A DNA stretch of 64,000 nt, taken from NCBI RefSeq assembly GCF_032854445.1, contig NC_088302.1, forward strand, positions 33,451,979-33,515,978, given 5' to 3'. This document shows positions 1-13,611 of the stretch, piece after piece. Source of the stretch: Liolophura sinensis (lineage: Eukaryota; Mollusca; Polyplacophora; Chitonida; Chitonidae). The position numbers and the translations under genes are program-made. Position 1 is the stretch's first letter. The number at the start of each line of letters is the position of its first letter. The notes beneath the pieces were generated by a model, which worked only from the letters and a program-made list of their open reading frames with translations, did no database searches and was not told the DNA's origin.

Positions 1-629
1 ATTGTTGTTTTTTTACATCTACTGGCAAGTTCTACGTCATCCGTCGAGCAGTATATAGGCCTACTGTACGATTATAAGCATGGATTCATTAATACTGTAG
101 AAAGAACTACATTGACAGCTAATTCATTTTCTTAATTCAGAACGATACTGGACATTTTGTCAATAACTTGTAATAGTAAATACATTTACGGTAATAATTA
201 CATGTATAAATGCAACATGGATTCATTAATACTGTAGAAAGAACAACATTGACAACTAATTCATTTTCTTAATTCAGAAAGATACTGGACATTTTGTCAA
301 TAACTTGTTATAGTAAATACATTTACGGTAATAATTACATTTATAAATGCAACATGGATTCATTAATACTGTAGAAAGAACAACATTGACAACTAATTCA
401 TTTTCTTAATTCAGAAAGTTACTGGACATTTTGTCAATAACTTGTTATAGTAAATACATTTACGGTAATAATTACATTTATAAATGCAACATGGATTCAT
501 TAATACTGTAGAAAGAACAACATTGACAACTAATTCATTTTCTTAATTCAGAAAGTTACTGGACATTTTGTCAATAACTTGTAATAGTAAATACATTTAC
601 GGTAATAATTACATTTATAAATGCAACAT
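1..629. repeat. 137-bp tandem array, 4 copies
   Basis: tggattcattaatactg recurs at 81, 218, 355 and 492, exactly 137 apart. The array ends at about 629. Bases 1-80 are unique, so the left edge of the array is in the window. Copies differ by only a few bases, indicating recent amplification. AT-rich, non-coding. Confidence 0.97.
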
Positions 630-2720
630 AAGCTTTGGGTTTAAACTTTTTTAGAATGATCGTATAGTTTTGGCTTTTGTTGTTTCGTTTTATTTTTTGT
701 CTGTTTGGTTTGTTTCTTTTTATTATTATTTTTCTTTGTTTAATTTGTTTCTGTTTCGAATCCTCAATTGTCTGACAAGGAAGCAACACCTGTATACATC
801 AAACGCCTTATATATGACGATATGATATACTGTCATGTTTGACAGATGACAAGTCATTTCTCACTTCACCCACAGTTCACGTGTTATATAGCCCTGAGAT
901 ATGGGGGGTTTTATGGATCGTTACCTGGAAGGCATGGTCTGAAATGATAACAGGCAGCTCTGACGCTGGAATGCCCGATTTGTCTTTGGGCAGCTTCAAA
1001 GTAATTAAAAAAACAATAGACCGTAAAATCAGCTGTCGGATTGAAAACGGGGCGAGAGCTTCTTTTAATTTAACTTTTGTGTTATTTAGATTTAATTACA
1101 AATAGCATGATGGCTTATTTAATTAAAATTCAACATTGCCTGGTTTGTGAGTTTGTTTGTTTAATTGTAAATTCATTTGAAATTGTAAATAAATAACATT
1201 CCAATGAAGCGAAGTGTAACCAAATCATTATGAAAGTTACATAATCTAAGCATCTAACCCGACACTCGTATACCATTCGTAAACCATGAAGGGGTGTTCC
1301 GTCTCGATAATCTCGCGAGACCATATTTCAAAAACAATGTAAAACACCATTTCTTAAGAAATATGTAAAAATACACATCAATAGTTAATAAAACTGGTAA
1401 AAATTTAATAGAAAAGAAGTCATATTCCAAGCACGATAACCAATTCAAATTTTAAACTGGTATAGCGAATAACTTCCAGGTTGAATGCGAATACATGTTA
1501 ACTTGTTGCAGCTATGTTTGTGTAATAAACACGTATGTTTATACCACCTCTACACCTGAGTTAAGACAGACGCAAGTAGGCTTTTCATCTATGCGTTAAA
1601 CAAAAGTAACAGGTAAATTGTGAAATTAAATAATGTCTTGAATAATATCTTTGATTATTATTTATCAATGGAATCCTAATTACACTGCGTGCTTTTTGGA
1701 CATGATCCTGTAATCCATGCGTCGAAACAGACATTCGTATACGAGGTGACAACTAGAATGGACGTTCCGGGTCAATAATCACAAGGCCAATGCCCAAAAC
1801 GACGTTTAACACACACCACCAAAGAACTAAGAAGGTATATAGAGTCTGAAATTGGGAGGGAGTCAGGCAAAGAGAAAGCAGCCAACAGTGTTCAGTGTAA
1901 GGCTGGAAGAATGCAAACATACTCCATGCAGCTTGTCGTATTATCCTCCCATACAGATTAAGTGCCTGACCCACCAACAGGCATCTCTATGTTCTAGTCG
2001 AGTATAGTATCTGTTAAAGGCGAAATATGGCCAGCGTCACCACTGTCAGGAACTACATACTGAACAGCCAGTTTGGGTGTGTGTCAGGCAGTAGAGATTA
2101 TAAGCCATCGTCGAGCCTCAGCCACGATAACGTTCTTCATTTCTCCCACACAAGATCGACAACGCTGCTGTTAACGTTTCTCCGATGGACGTGTATTCCG
2201 TTCCTCAAATCATATACGTGTAAAATCACATGCGCGTGTAATTATCATCATAGAAGGTATTGAATTTATTAAGCCGCCATGATAAGTACGTGTACACTTG
2301 CCAGTAGCAAGTTTTGTAATATAAAAGATTACAGCATGGGAAGTAAAACGGTGGTGTGAGTAAGTGACACCGTAACCGTTGAAATCAGGCCTTAGAAAAG
2401 CTGTTATTCCAACTGACATTATAAGTGCAACTCATACAGTCCCTAGCACCATGTCTAAAGAAGAAGTAGGTGTAGATATGTTCAACGATGTTAATTACAA
2501 TTTATTGGGTGCCATTGGTATAGAATTACTCAAATATGCCATGTTGTCATCACACATACAAACAATCATATGGAAGCAATTAATGCAAAGCGGCCACGCG
2601 GATTTTAGATGGATATGCCAAATTGCTTGAGTCATTTGAATACTATTTACTATCTGAATACTAAATTCATCCTATCAGATAACAAGAACATAAATATACA
2701 CCATTTACACATTACTCACA
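630..2720. other. Intergenic, no gene seen
   Basis: AT-rich DNA with T-rich runs. The only recognisable item is a copy of a dispersed repeat at 1722-1870. Short open frames show no protein-like pattern. Confidence 0.6.
1722..1870 (-). repeat. Dispersed repeat, copy 1
   Basis: On the minus strand it reads ttattgacccggaacgtcc, then gttgtcacc, then atacgaatgtctgtttcgac. The same ordered words occur at 7820-7935, 10305-10400, 26560-26640 and 30040-30115. Family unknown. Confidence 0.7.
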
Positions 2721-2960
2721 TTTATTTATGTACTTGAATAGTGTTTTGCGCCGTACTCAAGAATATTTCATTTAAACGACGGTGGCCAGTACTATGATTG
2801 GAGGAAACCTGGCAGAGCCCTGGGGAACCCACGACAATCAGCAGGTTGTGACTTACATACCTTCCCTGGCACGACTGTAGAGGTAGCCAACATGAGCTGG
2901 ATTTGATCTCAGAGCGAACGCGTTGGTGAGAGGCCCCTGAGTCATTGTGCTGCACAAGTA
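2721..2960 (-). mobile_element. SINE copy, diverged
   Basis: Antisense: tttatttatgtac, gttttgcgccgtactc, aagaatatttcatttaaacg, then body and head remnants (gagctggatttgatctc = decayed B box; gcgttggtgagaggcc) up to gtgctgcaca. About 240 bp. Confidence 0.85.
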
Positions 2961-2989
2961 TGGTACCCATATCTAGGTTATTGCAGTTC

Positions 2990-5880
2990 CGTCTACACGG
3001 TTTAAGTGTTGTTTAATGAGTTGGTATTTTTCTGTGGGATGTGCCGCAGCACATTTCTGAGCCTTTATGTCGAAATTTATTTCCTTCAATAATAATGACA
3101 TTACATCAATTATCACTAACACACGCTAAGCTAGTTTCATTTGTTGCAATAAGCGTGAAGCATTTTGACTATGTTTCATTGGGTTTTTTTTCATAAATAT
3201 TCATGAAGACTGAATAATTCTTCCAGTCCGCTCAACGATGTCTCATTTTTTTTTTGGATAGCAGTAATACTGAGAGTTCAGAGACTGAATGTCTACAGTT
3301 CCATGTAACACCAAGTCTTTTGTGGTTGTAGAACTTAATGCATCTCTTCACCTTGTATTTGACACCTGATTTTTACATAACGTTCTTCAAGTCAATATTT
3401 ATCCACAGTAATTTGTAAGTTATGAAATGAAACCGTCGCGATTTCCATTTGAATTTGAAAGAAAGCTGTTGGTCGGTGCATACTGTCGGGACGCCATCGA
3501 GCGAGTGGTCAAATATTTGTCCACTACGAGATAGTTCTGCATGCTTAATTCGGACATTTGTCTCGTTGTCTTGGATAATTGTGGACGTTCTGAAGCGTGC
3601 TCTGTGTCTACAGGAAGGGCACAGTCATGTCCAGCCCAAGGGTTAATGCTCCATTCCCTCCCCCAGAGGATTTCTCTTGAATGCCACGACTCGTGGTAAC
3701 ATTATGTAGTGTTGAATTGGCTCAATTGAACTTCCACCATAGCGTGAAGACTCGCTGAGAGTGTGATCTGCGAGGAAAGAGAAAGGGCTGCTTAGAATTC
3801 TATGTGTGGTTGTGCCCAGTGTTTGACCACGATAATTGTAGATCGCCCCTAAAGACTTTGCAAATATTGCCAGTGAAAAGAGGCACCGACTTAAACCATT
3901 ATTTCAGGCGCTCTTTTAAATTATTCCTCTGTGCGAATCATACCCAAAAGCTGCTCTTGTCTGACCTCGACTTGACTCATGAGGAAAAGAGCAGGATTGT
4001 GCGAAACCCCGTGCGCGGTTAAGACCAATGAACACTGCCCTATGTGTCAGTCGACGGGTGAAGGGGGCCCAGGCAACGTGTTTCCATGAAAAAATGAACA
4101 GGCATTGTCGTCTGTATCATTCGCCCACTCGAATTGCGTGACGGGAAATTACCCTGCTCGTTCAAGTTTGCGACAGTATACAACGCCGAATTAGGCACAC
4201 AGCCGCACAAAAATCGCCTGTCAAATTGGCCACAATAGAATGGAAGTTCTCTAGCGGTCCTTGGGGTTGCAAACGTCAGAAAGGCGAAGGAAAGTCAATC
4301 ACTGCGCCTAGCGGGTTCGCTTCAATGGGCCAGGGAGTAATGAGCCGTGTTTGATGTATTAGAAGTTGGCTTTCACCCAGCTTAACACGTCTTCTAGTCC
4401 TTAAATGCGCTTGTATTTGAAGCAAACTTTCTATACGCTGTTTACATACATTAGCAAAAGATGCGATTATTTATAGTTTACAATAGGTCTTTTTTGTCCT
4501 CTTAATTAAAGGCGTCGAGAGTGTATGATTTAAAGGCCTCTATATTTGCACCGTTTGAGCTCAATTAGGGCCATTCCAGATACGCATTGTTAACCCAAAT
4601 TAGATATCGAATTTCCAGGGTTTAACGCAGGCTATGAAATCGATCAGGACTTAAGTAGAGGCAGTAACTCCACTAGCTTCTTTTTGCTTGATACAACTCG
4701 AGAGCACGTGGAAACGACAATTTCCCTTGCCTGGCGAATAACTCAGATATTCACTGCCTTGTTACGTCAGCGCGGATATTAGAGAATTGCTCCAAGCTTC
4801 CTGCCTATCATGGATCAGGTTACTTGTTATAGCCTTAATTCCTGTCACACTGGCTCTCATATAAAGCTTTTCAGATTAAATAAATGGCCTTTGAATTCAG
4901 TGCACAAAATAATAGACTGCACAGCAAGTATGATTCTCCGGTTTAAGATGAAGTTCATATGCGTGTATTTTCATCCAAGACTAACGAAAAATTTCTGCAG
5001 GCAAAAAATAATAATTGAACAGTTTTTCTTGTTAATCTGAAAACATAAATCTGGAAGAGGAATTATTGCGGGACGATTGTTCGATAGCTTTCTGAATACA
5101 GTAATTCGTTTATTTGGGATTTCATCCTTCTGGGTACAGCATAGATTATAGCATTGAACGTGGGCTAATTTGGTTTCGAACCAACGCCCTAAGAGCCGCA
5201 CAACTAATTGTCAGCAAATGCATTTGAATCGTCTATAGACCACTAGAATTCAAATAAATAGGGAGAGATTCAGAACCAGTTACGAGCACTAAAATCTGTT
5301 CCATATTCAGAACTTCATAATCCCAAATAATCTCATAAAAGAACCAACTATAAATCCACCTGCAGATACTTCGGAGATTTACCCATGTGTTGAAATACAT
5401 GTTTTTGTTCGTTTGTTTTTTTTGATTGACAGATAAATTTATGCGCGGAGGGTACATATCAAAGGGAACAGTTACATCAGGTGTACTTAACTTATTAGCA
5501 GCCAAACCAGTAGAAGCTGAATTCGAACTTTCGACTGCCTTGGTCAAGAGTTAGTTATCTTTTGGGACATCCCAATATATTAGACCACCCAACCAGCAAG
5601 GATCTTCAACTTGGGAACATATCTGTCCTGCCATTGTTACCCAAGCCTTACAGGAACAGTTGGAATAAAACCCTGTCTCAGGTAAATTGACAAGAGGCTG
5701 TATTTCACCTGTTACGTGTGACAATTTGTCAACTATTACACTGCTGTCGCTGCTCTGGTTTTGTTCTTTATGCTCTAGTCTTTTACATTATATTTGGAAT
5801 GACGTTTGGTGTGAAATGTTGTGACGTCTCGCTCATCTGTCTGCAGGTTTGCCTATGATCAGTGTAACAAGTCACATAGT
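2990..5880. other. Intergenic, GC-balanced patch, no gene seen
   Basis: 3800-4420 is noticeably less AT-rich than its surroundings and free of repeats, which could mark conserved non-coding DNA. A B-box-like ggttcgaaacc (minus strand, near 5168-5178) suggests a scrap of tRNA-type SINE. No exon with splice sites and a protein-like frame was found. Confidence 0.45.
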
Positions 5881-5882
5881 AT

Positions 5883-6144
5883 ATTTATTTATTTGATTGG
5901 GGTTTTACGCCGTACTCAAGAATATTTCACTTATATCACGGCGGCCAGCATTATGGTGGGAGGGAACCGGCAGAGTCCGGGGGAAACCCACGATCATCCG
6001 CAGGTTGCTGTCAGACATTCCCACATAATGGCGTAGAGGAAGGCAGCATGAGCTGGACTTGAACTCACAGTGACCGCATTGGTGAGAGGCTCCTGGGTCA
6101 TTACGCTGCGCCAACGTGCTAACCAACTGAGCCGCCGAGGCCCC
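5883..6144 (-). mobile_element. Full-length tRNA-derived SINE
   Basis: Antisense full copy from the tttatttatttg tail to the gccgccgaggccccc head. It is flanked by imperfect duplication gtcacatagta (5871-5881) and gtgacataata (6146-6156), 9 of 11 identical, so it is an old but intact insertion. Confidence 0.92.
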
Positions 6145-7440
6145 CGTGACATAATACTAGTATAGCATACAATGGCGTATGCTTGACCTTGATGCAGACT
6201 TTTCCACATTTCTTTCGTAACTACCCAGCTTGTAACTCTGATCTTCATACTCATACTTTGGGAAAGAACAGTTCATCTTGGACGCAAGTCAAGTACCCCT
6301 GCATTAACTTCTGTCTGCATCTCCGATAATGTTTCTTTAGGCGGAAGGGGTGTTTCTTTTCTTCTTCGAACGTTTCAAGATTCATGTCCCAATAGCCACG
6401 TGACCACATGTAATTATCTCCGGGGGTGAAGATATAGTGTTACCCCAGTCTCCATGTTGATGTCCCGTTACAGTGGCGGTGTTTAGGCATTACCTGATCT
6501 ATTGCTTGGCAGATTAAATTTCCAGTTTGCTTTCTCAGTCGATTTCGATAATAAATCTCTTGTATTTTTAAAACACTTCCACACAACATCGCGACATTCA
6601 TTTAATCATTAAAATAAATCATTTGTTTGCAACCCGATGTTTTTTTCACGATCTGATTTTTTGTAATGCTTTTGATGCGATTGTAACGTGAGATTCAGTG
6701 TGCGTTTGGGCTAGCAAGGAATCAAAACCCTTGTTCGAAACTATTCTAACATGATAAGACGACAATTCGTGATTGTAATCGTGTTTTCATTGTATGCCTC
6801 AATGAAGTTACTATGACAAGTTTCAGCGAAGCAACTTTATATGAATAAGCTGGTATCCTGACAGCATTGGTGCACAGATATAACCTTTTAGCGAAGCATT
6901 CATACTAGCCTGTAACTGGCACAGAGAGCCGACAGCGTCATGGTATTATAAAGCAACCAAACATCCAAGCTTGAATATAAAACAAAAACCCTATTTATTT
7001 ATTTATTTATTTATTTTATCACGAGAGCATTGGATTCGGACAAGCTATACCTGATTATAGTCAGGTGTTATAGTTGCGGGAACAGCACCCCTATATAGCT
7101 GAACACTTAGCCAACGATAGCTCTTATATATAGCAGTTAACCTCGTGATTGGAAGAAAACGTTTGCAACGTTGTAGCATTGTAGCTATGCCTTTGCCCAT
7201 ATTTACTCTGTTTGCACATGAGCTTCATCTAAATGTAAATTTAGATTATCTCGTTTTACTCTCATCACCTAGCAGAATATACTCCATATGAATTCAGACA
7301 TCATTAGTTTATCACATCAAGCATTTTCACATAGGAGGGAATTTAATGTGTGTTAATGTTTACAGGAAAGACCTTGTACGACCTTCAGTAAAGATGAGCG
7401 TGGAACAATGCACCGTAAGCCGTGAGGTATATAAAACATG
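6145..7440. other. Intergenic, simple repeat only
   Basis: A (TTTA)n run lies at 6991-7019. Otherwise unremarkable AT-rich DNA. Confidence 0.55.
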
Positions 7441-7935
7441 TAGGGGTTTTATATACATCGCCATGCATAAAAGAGTTGGATGTATGAACCATTGCAATCA
7501 AAGCGCAAATGAGATAAGTACTTTTACATTAACGACAACTTAAAACTAATATGGTACACGATTTAGATTATATTAATAATACGCGACTTGAACACTCCTT
7601 ACATATTGTCGGCATCATTGAAAACTACTGACTGCTTCATTTTGTATGACTTTGTGCTATGATTATTTCTTACTTTATTCTTACCATTACTGATTTCGAA
7701 CGTCCGTCATGGATATCCACTGGTTTATGTCTTTCACTTGACTATCACACGGTTGTTGCTGCTCTTTTTATTCTTCATGCTTTAGTCATTTTTATTGTAA
7801 CGTTTGTTACGAATCTATACGTCGAAACAGACATTTGTTTACCAGCCGTCAATCAATAAGGACGTTCCAGTTCAATAACCGCAAGACCAACACAAACCAC
7901 CAAAGAAGTAAGAAAGTATATAAAGTAGACGTCTA
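7440..7935. repeat. Dispersed repeat, long copy 2
   Basis: Shares ordered words with 26230-26640: ttgcaatcaaagcgcaa, ttaacgac, gtcggcatcat, actgcttc. It also has a motif pair in opposite orientations (gatttcgaacgtcc near 7691 and, reversed, ggacgttccagttcaataac near 7860), hinting at a foldback layout. A third word set (gttgttgctgctc, ttcatgctttagtc) recurs near 5745 and 9798. Confidence 0.6.
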
Positions 7936-7983
7936 GATTCTTAGACAATTGTTTTTGTAATCGAAAGCAAATCTTTGCAAAGT

Positions 7984-8300
7984 TGCACTGTAATAACAAA
8001 TGGTGTATTTTTTACAGTGCATTTTCAGGCTGTTTATGTACATGCATTTTCCTAAAGATAAACACAATGATTTAGGGTCGAATGGTTAAATCCATTCGTC
8101 TCAGTAGCCCTGTAATTCTGGGATGAAATTCGACCCCACAATTTAGGGTCAGTGGCCTGTTCCGACCCTAAAAATCTATTTGAAATGAGCAGTGACTGTT
8201 TATTTTTTGGAGTCAAACACTCTGACCCTAAATATTTGACCCTATATTTTATGGTCGAAAGGAAGTGACATTATTCTGACTGTATAATTGCAGCCAAAAC
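7984..8300. repeat. Hairpin and repeated GGGTC/GACCC words
   Basis: A 10-base stem tgcactgtaa / ttacagtgca brackets a short loop (7985-8023). It is followed by six or more tttagggtc / gaccctaaa words in both orientations up to 8260. Looks like a decayed inverted-repeat element. Confidence 0.4.
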
Positions 8301-8490
8301 CATAGTGTTTTTAAACTGCAGACCACAATCAATTATACATTATTTATTTATTTTTGTCATCCATGGTCAAACAAAGTGCAATATCAAACTGGATAATATT
8401 TGCTTTCAAAAATAGTTTTTGTTACAATGCACTATTTCTTAGAGTAACACAGAGTATATATCGAGTATCTAAGGCGATTGACTCCTTGTA

Positions 8491-9362
8491 CCATGGTGTC
8501 TCCGTGTATCAGGTTGGCCTCAGTGCCGACCTAATGGAAGTGCCACGATGGTGTCTTCGTGTGACAGATTGACATGCAGTGCAGACGTATGGGAAGTGCT
8601 AACATGGTGTCTCCGTGTATCAGGCTGGTCTCAGTGCCGACCTAATGGAAGTGTCACGATGGTGTCTTCGTGTGACAGATTGACATGCAGTGCTGACGTA
8701 TGGGAAGTGCTAACATGGTATCTCCGTGTATCAGGCTGGTCTCAGTGCCGACCTAATGGAAGTGTCACGATGGTGTCTTCGTGTGACAGATTGACATGCG
8801 ATGCAGACGTATGGGAAGTGCTAACATGGTGTCTCCGTGTATCAGGCTGGTCTCAGTGCCGACCTAATGGAAGTGCCACGATGGTGTCTTCGTGTAGCAG
8901 ATTGACATGCAGTGCAGACCTATGGGAAGTGCTAACATGGTGTCTCCGTGTATCAGGCTGACCTCTGTGCCGACCTAATGGAAGTGTCACGATGGTGTCT
9001 TCGTGTGACAGATTGACATGCAATGTAGACGTATGTGAAGTGCTAACATGGTGTCTCCGTGTATCAGGCTGGTCTCAGTGCCGACCTAATGGAAGTGTCA
9101 CGATGGTGTCTTCGTGTGACAGATTGACATGCAATGCAGACGTATGTGAAGTGCTAACATGGTGTCTCCGTGTATCAGGCTGGTCTCAGTGCCGACCTAA
9201 TGGAAGTGCCACGATGGTGTCTTCGTGTAGCAGATTGACATGCAGTGCAGACGTATGGGAAGTGCTAACATGGTGTCTCCGTGTATCAGGCTCATTGCCG
9301 ACGTATATAGTTGAAGCTACGAAGATGTCTCTGTGTAGTAGGCTAACATCAGTGCCGACATA
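8491..9362. repeat. 111-bp dimeric tandem array, 7 units
   Basis: atggtgtcttcgtgtgacag recurs at 8548, 8659, 8770, 8881, 8992, 9103 and 9214, exactly 111 apart. Each unit is two related halves of about 56 and 55 bp (…gtgtcttcgtg… and …gtgtctccgtg…). As 111 is divisible by 3, one frame stays open as a 37-residue Cys-containing repeat, with one stop near 8960. There is no splice or start context, so a minisatellite is more likely than a gene. Confidence 0.95.
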
Positions 9363-9369
9363 AAGTTCC

Positions 9370-10000
9370 GGACAGCTCTGTTCAACGTGCCATGCAGCAG
9401 TCACCAGACATGATGTCCCATCCAACAAAAGTTTTAAACATGACATGGAAGAGAAGCAACTCTGTTATTCTGTTATCTTGAATGACTAATTATGTCGTTG
9501 TATTCTTAACGGTTTTGTTATGTAAATCATTTATACTTATTCGTGCCTTATAGTTCTCGTAGCTGTTGAAAAATAATAAACAGAATTGCACAATTCACCC
9601 TCTGAAACAGTGCAAAGGTTTAACAAAGACATGACAGAGATAAATGACATTATGTATCTCATTTGCATACCATCCTTTGTGTTTTTATATTTTATAATGA
9701 CTTAAGCTTTCATTATATCCATTTGAAGTTTAAGAGTAGGTGTTGATATAGAGTTCATATAACTCATATAGAGTTTTTAAATTATCTGTACGAACTTCAT
9801 TGTCGTTGCTGCTTTAGTTGTTCATGCTGTAGTTTTCTTTTTTAATGGAATCTATTCTTCTTGGTTTACTGAGATGAGAACCCTTGAAGAAAGTAAAAGC
9901 CTATAGCAGACTAAGAAAATCATCCATATATTTATGTGCACTGCTGTATAGCCTTCCAACTTCGAAAATCCTTGCACAATATTCCATTTTACTTTTTGGT
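9370..10000. other. Intergenic, no gene seen
   Basis: AT-rich. Contains one word set of the dispersed repeat (gtcgttgctgctttag, 9800-9815) and nothing else recognisable. Confidence 0.5.
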
Positions 10001-10002
10001 CT

Positions 10003-10252
10003 CCAGGGCCCAGTTGTTCAAAAGTGTATTAGGTAATACCGTATATTAAGTCGCACTTTAAATTAAAAATTTTAGCCAAACTCAGCAGCTAATACAGTTG
10101 TCCAAAGTCAAAATATAAAAACAACTGATTTACTTCATATTTAATATAGTGTTATGCAATTATTTTTGGGCTAAGTACAAAGTTGAACACTTGGCTTAAA
10201 GTTAAAGCTAGTTTTATGCCTTAAAGCAATTTTGAACAACCAGGTCCAGGGC
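10003..10252 (+). mobile_element. Small inverted-repeat transposon (MITE-like), copy 1
   Basis: The left end ccagggcccagttgttcaaaa and the reverse complement of the right end, ccctggacctggttgttc, are terminal inverted repeats. 250 bp, no coding capacity. Related to the inverted copy at 59813-60066. Confidence 0.75.
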
Positions 10253-10304
10253 TCTGCTTTAATAAGTTAATGTGTTGGAACGCGTCGTGCAGAATATGAT
10301 TACA

Positions 10305-10400
10305 GGCTATTCAATTCTGGAACGTCCATATTGGTTGACGGCTGGAATACGAATGTCTGTTTCTACGCACAGATTTAGTTGTGTTAGCTTGGTTTGGCAT
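10305..10400 (+). repeat. Dispersed repeat, copy 3
   Basis: ctggaacgtccatattgg, ttgacggctgg, aatacgaatgtctgtttc: the clearest plus-strand copy of the core. Confidence 0.7.
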
Positions 10401-10539
10401 GAATACTTTCTTATTTCTTAATTGTTACATATAGAAATTCATAATATATGAAGTATATTATACTTTCTTCCTGTCAAATAGCTTATTACAAGCAGAAATG
10501 GTATCCCCTAGTCAATCAAAGTTATCCAGAAGTCTAATT

Positions 10540-13500
10540 GTGTAATACCTTATGACGATTGGTGGAGTTCTCTCCATGAATCACGCTACTAAAACGATGG
10601 CGCCTGTTGTAGAATCCAGACCAACAAATACTTTGACCATCTGGCCAACGAAAAGCCAGATTTAAACGGTTCAAACGATAAACCAATTTGACTAGTATTC
10701 TGCCATGGTCTTGTTTACGCCAGCCTTATTGAATTGAGAGTTTAAAGATCGCATCCCCCCAAAACAACCATGTTGCTTGGAAATACGAGCTGAATCATGG
10801 TCTAATTCGGCGAGCAGCTTGTATATAGGCCTATACGCTCAGACAGGCCTGGACGGTGTAAAAAGCCGTCTGGTATTGGACAACTGTCAGGGACGGGTGG
10901 TGGCGCCTGGCTGGGGAGGCAGGAAGAACCCAGGGCTCGTGGCGAGCTAATTGTGCCTCTGTTTGTTTGTGGATAGTCCAAGGGATGCTCACGTAACCAA
11001 TCAAAGACGGCGTTCTAACAGCGGGGCACGTCTATTAAACCGCTCTCCTGGGATGCGGGTGACACGAGATACTGCGCCATCGGCAATTACTGGCTACAAC
11101 TGGCGAAATGTTTCTTCACCTGCAGAGATAATTTGTCGCTATTTTCCAGTTTTCTTCTCTCAGTTGCAGATAGAAGAACTGAACTTGATGAATCATTACC
11201 CAAAAACTTTTTCTTAGCTAGTCTGTAAAATACTGCAGTAGGAACATAGCATGCAAGGTACATAGCATGCAAGGTACAACCGTGCTGGAGCCAAAAGGGG
11301 AAACTTTTCCGCCTATAATAATTCTAGCGTATAGGTTGAGTAGTCCAATGTTTCATCTTTGTTCGAACTTTGCGATGACGTTTTTCAGACAAACTGGTAA
11401 CGTATCATTATGCATTACGAAAACCAACGGTCATTTGAACAGGGATTCAAGCCGTTATTGTACAAGAAAACATATCTCATTTACCATAAGAGAGCATGAC
11501 CGATAAATTTTCACATAAGAACTATCTGATCCCTTCGGTACTATGAGAATTTTTTTCAATGTATAGATGACACATAGAACTCTACAAATACCGTGCTTCA
11601 AAAACAACCCCACTTAGCTCAGTATTCTGAACAAAATGATCTATAATTTTGTTCTATTTTATTTGATCTGTGTTCCGAAATGTCCGCGCACTTACATACG
11701 AAACCCATGTTATGTGTTACGTAATGCCATATGACTAAACGCTAGCTCTAAATAATGAGCGACTCATGTATTTGCTTGTATCTTACAGAAGGTAAATGAA
11801 CAATACACCAAATAGGGTGCTGTTGACAGTTCTTGTAATAAATGAATAGACACGCCGGGGCTTTTTGAGATGAACATGTAGGCAATTTACGCCATGATAT
11901 TTGCTAAGTATTGTCGTCAGTAAATAAACGTCATTCTAAAGTAGCTGTCGTTTTTTTCTTAAATCAAAAGAAACAGATTTAGAAAAATGCAAAATTAAAT
12001 GTCTCAAGGAGTTCTAGCATTTCTTCGTAGCCTCTCAGAGATCTGTTAAGTGTGTATTCAAGTATACGAAGAATCAATGCTACTCGCTTCCGTTCGGCTC
12101 GAAACAGAGTTTATCCAAATGCAAAGAAAATGCAAGATTCCATTAAGCAAGCAAGACGTCTAAGCCCAGCGCTTTTAGCCCGGCTGCTGATCTTTGGGTG
12201 AAAGTGCAACGCTAATGGTCTATACCAGACTAAACTCGAAATTTCTTTAGTCCGAGAAGGGCTAAGTATTATTAGAAACTCGTTGTTTCAATCGATCCAC
12301 TCTCGTCTGTAACTGCTTGAGATCCCAGCTGTGTGAAAGACCCAAGTTCAATCACCAAGGCAGAAACCATGACCAAAGAAACCAGAGAATGCGCGATCCG
12401 CCATGTTGTTTTCCCTACATCAATAAAAGCCGTCTTGGAGGACATTTCAAAACACTAGGCCCTCGACATGGGTGTATGAACAAAAAAAAAACTGCCATTA
12501 AAAAACTCGGGAGATCAGAAGGAGAACGGGTTGTCAGAAAGTTCTTAATGGAGTTCTCTATAGGCGCCATTAAGGAATCTCCAGAAGTTTCTTGTCGAGC
12601 TAGCGCAGAGCTCTCAGTACTTTCCGTAAATATCATTCTGACAGAAAATTCATGATCAAAGAAAATATGAACTTACAGCTATTGTAATATGAGCTGCATG
12701 AACGGCTTATTGTTAACTCAATAACCTTTTGTACTTTCTTGAAGGCCCATTGAACACTGATGTATCGGTCAAATTTATGACAAAGTGCATGAAACGTCTG
12801 GCAAAAGTGGATACCTTGATGCAGTACCCGAATTCGTTACATTAACCAAAGCGGGAAGCACTTTCATTCAAATTGTAATTGTTTTTTGCATCATTGTTAT
12901 AAAATAACCGATGTTGCTTTTGGAATTTATTCTTTGTGTCGTTTTCGTAGAAAGGCTTTCTTGTTAGTGCATGTAGAACAATATTTGACTGTCGTTGTCA
13001 TAAAAAATATCAAGTACAAATAAATGACTGCGGTGTAATACGAGTGTGATAGTCGCCAAATGCCTACGCATAGCTGATGAAATCCTCGTATCAATTTTTC
13101 TCAGTTAGGATTTCATTCTAAGTGTTCAGGCAAAAAGCTTAAATAGTAGCAACTTGTGCTTATCCAAGCAGAATTATGTTTAAAAGAAACAATAAAAGTG
13201 CAGACGTGTTAATTTCTAATTATTAGACGTCATTATACATGATCAAAAATTACTCAAAAAGGTTTTTTGTCATCACGTCTAATAAACATTTACACGAAAA
13301 CATTGGAAAACATTCATATCTGGGCGAACCGATTTCCATCAGGGGAGGACATCTCGTCAGATTGGCATAAATAACACATTGTGTCGTTTACCGGAAACCG
13401 TGGCCCGCTCAGTCTTCTCATATAACTGTATGTGACGTGGCCAGTGTCGGTGCATCTTCCGGTTTGTGCGAAGGAGGATACCTGAGACGAGAATGCCAGA

Positions 13501-13600
13501 GTTCAGAACAGTTTCCATAAAGGACAGAATCATAAAATTATGTACGTTCACACCAATATATCATGGGCTTTGAAATGCCGCTGCCATACATTGACGCGAT
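10540..13600. other. Intergenic, balanced patches, no gene seen
   Basis: 10600-11210 and 12040-12660 are richer in GC and free of repeats; 10700-10970 includes ttgtttacgcc and gctaattgtgcc words. Open frames of 88 and 112 codons overlap them but show no recognisable domain and no clean splice context. Conserved non-coding DNA is possible. Confidence 0.4.
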
Positions 13601-13611
13601 ACAGTGTATTT

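Noticed and set aside
8548-9363. Cys-containing 37-residue repeat protein
   Set aside because: The frame is open only because the 111-bp unit is divisible by 3. It has no splice or start context and is stopped once near 8960.
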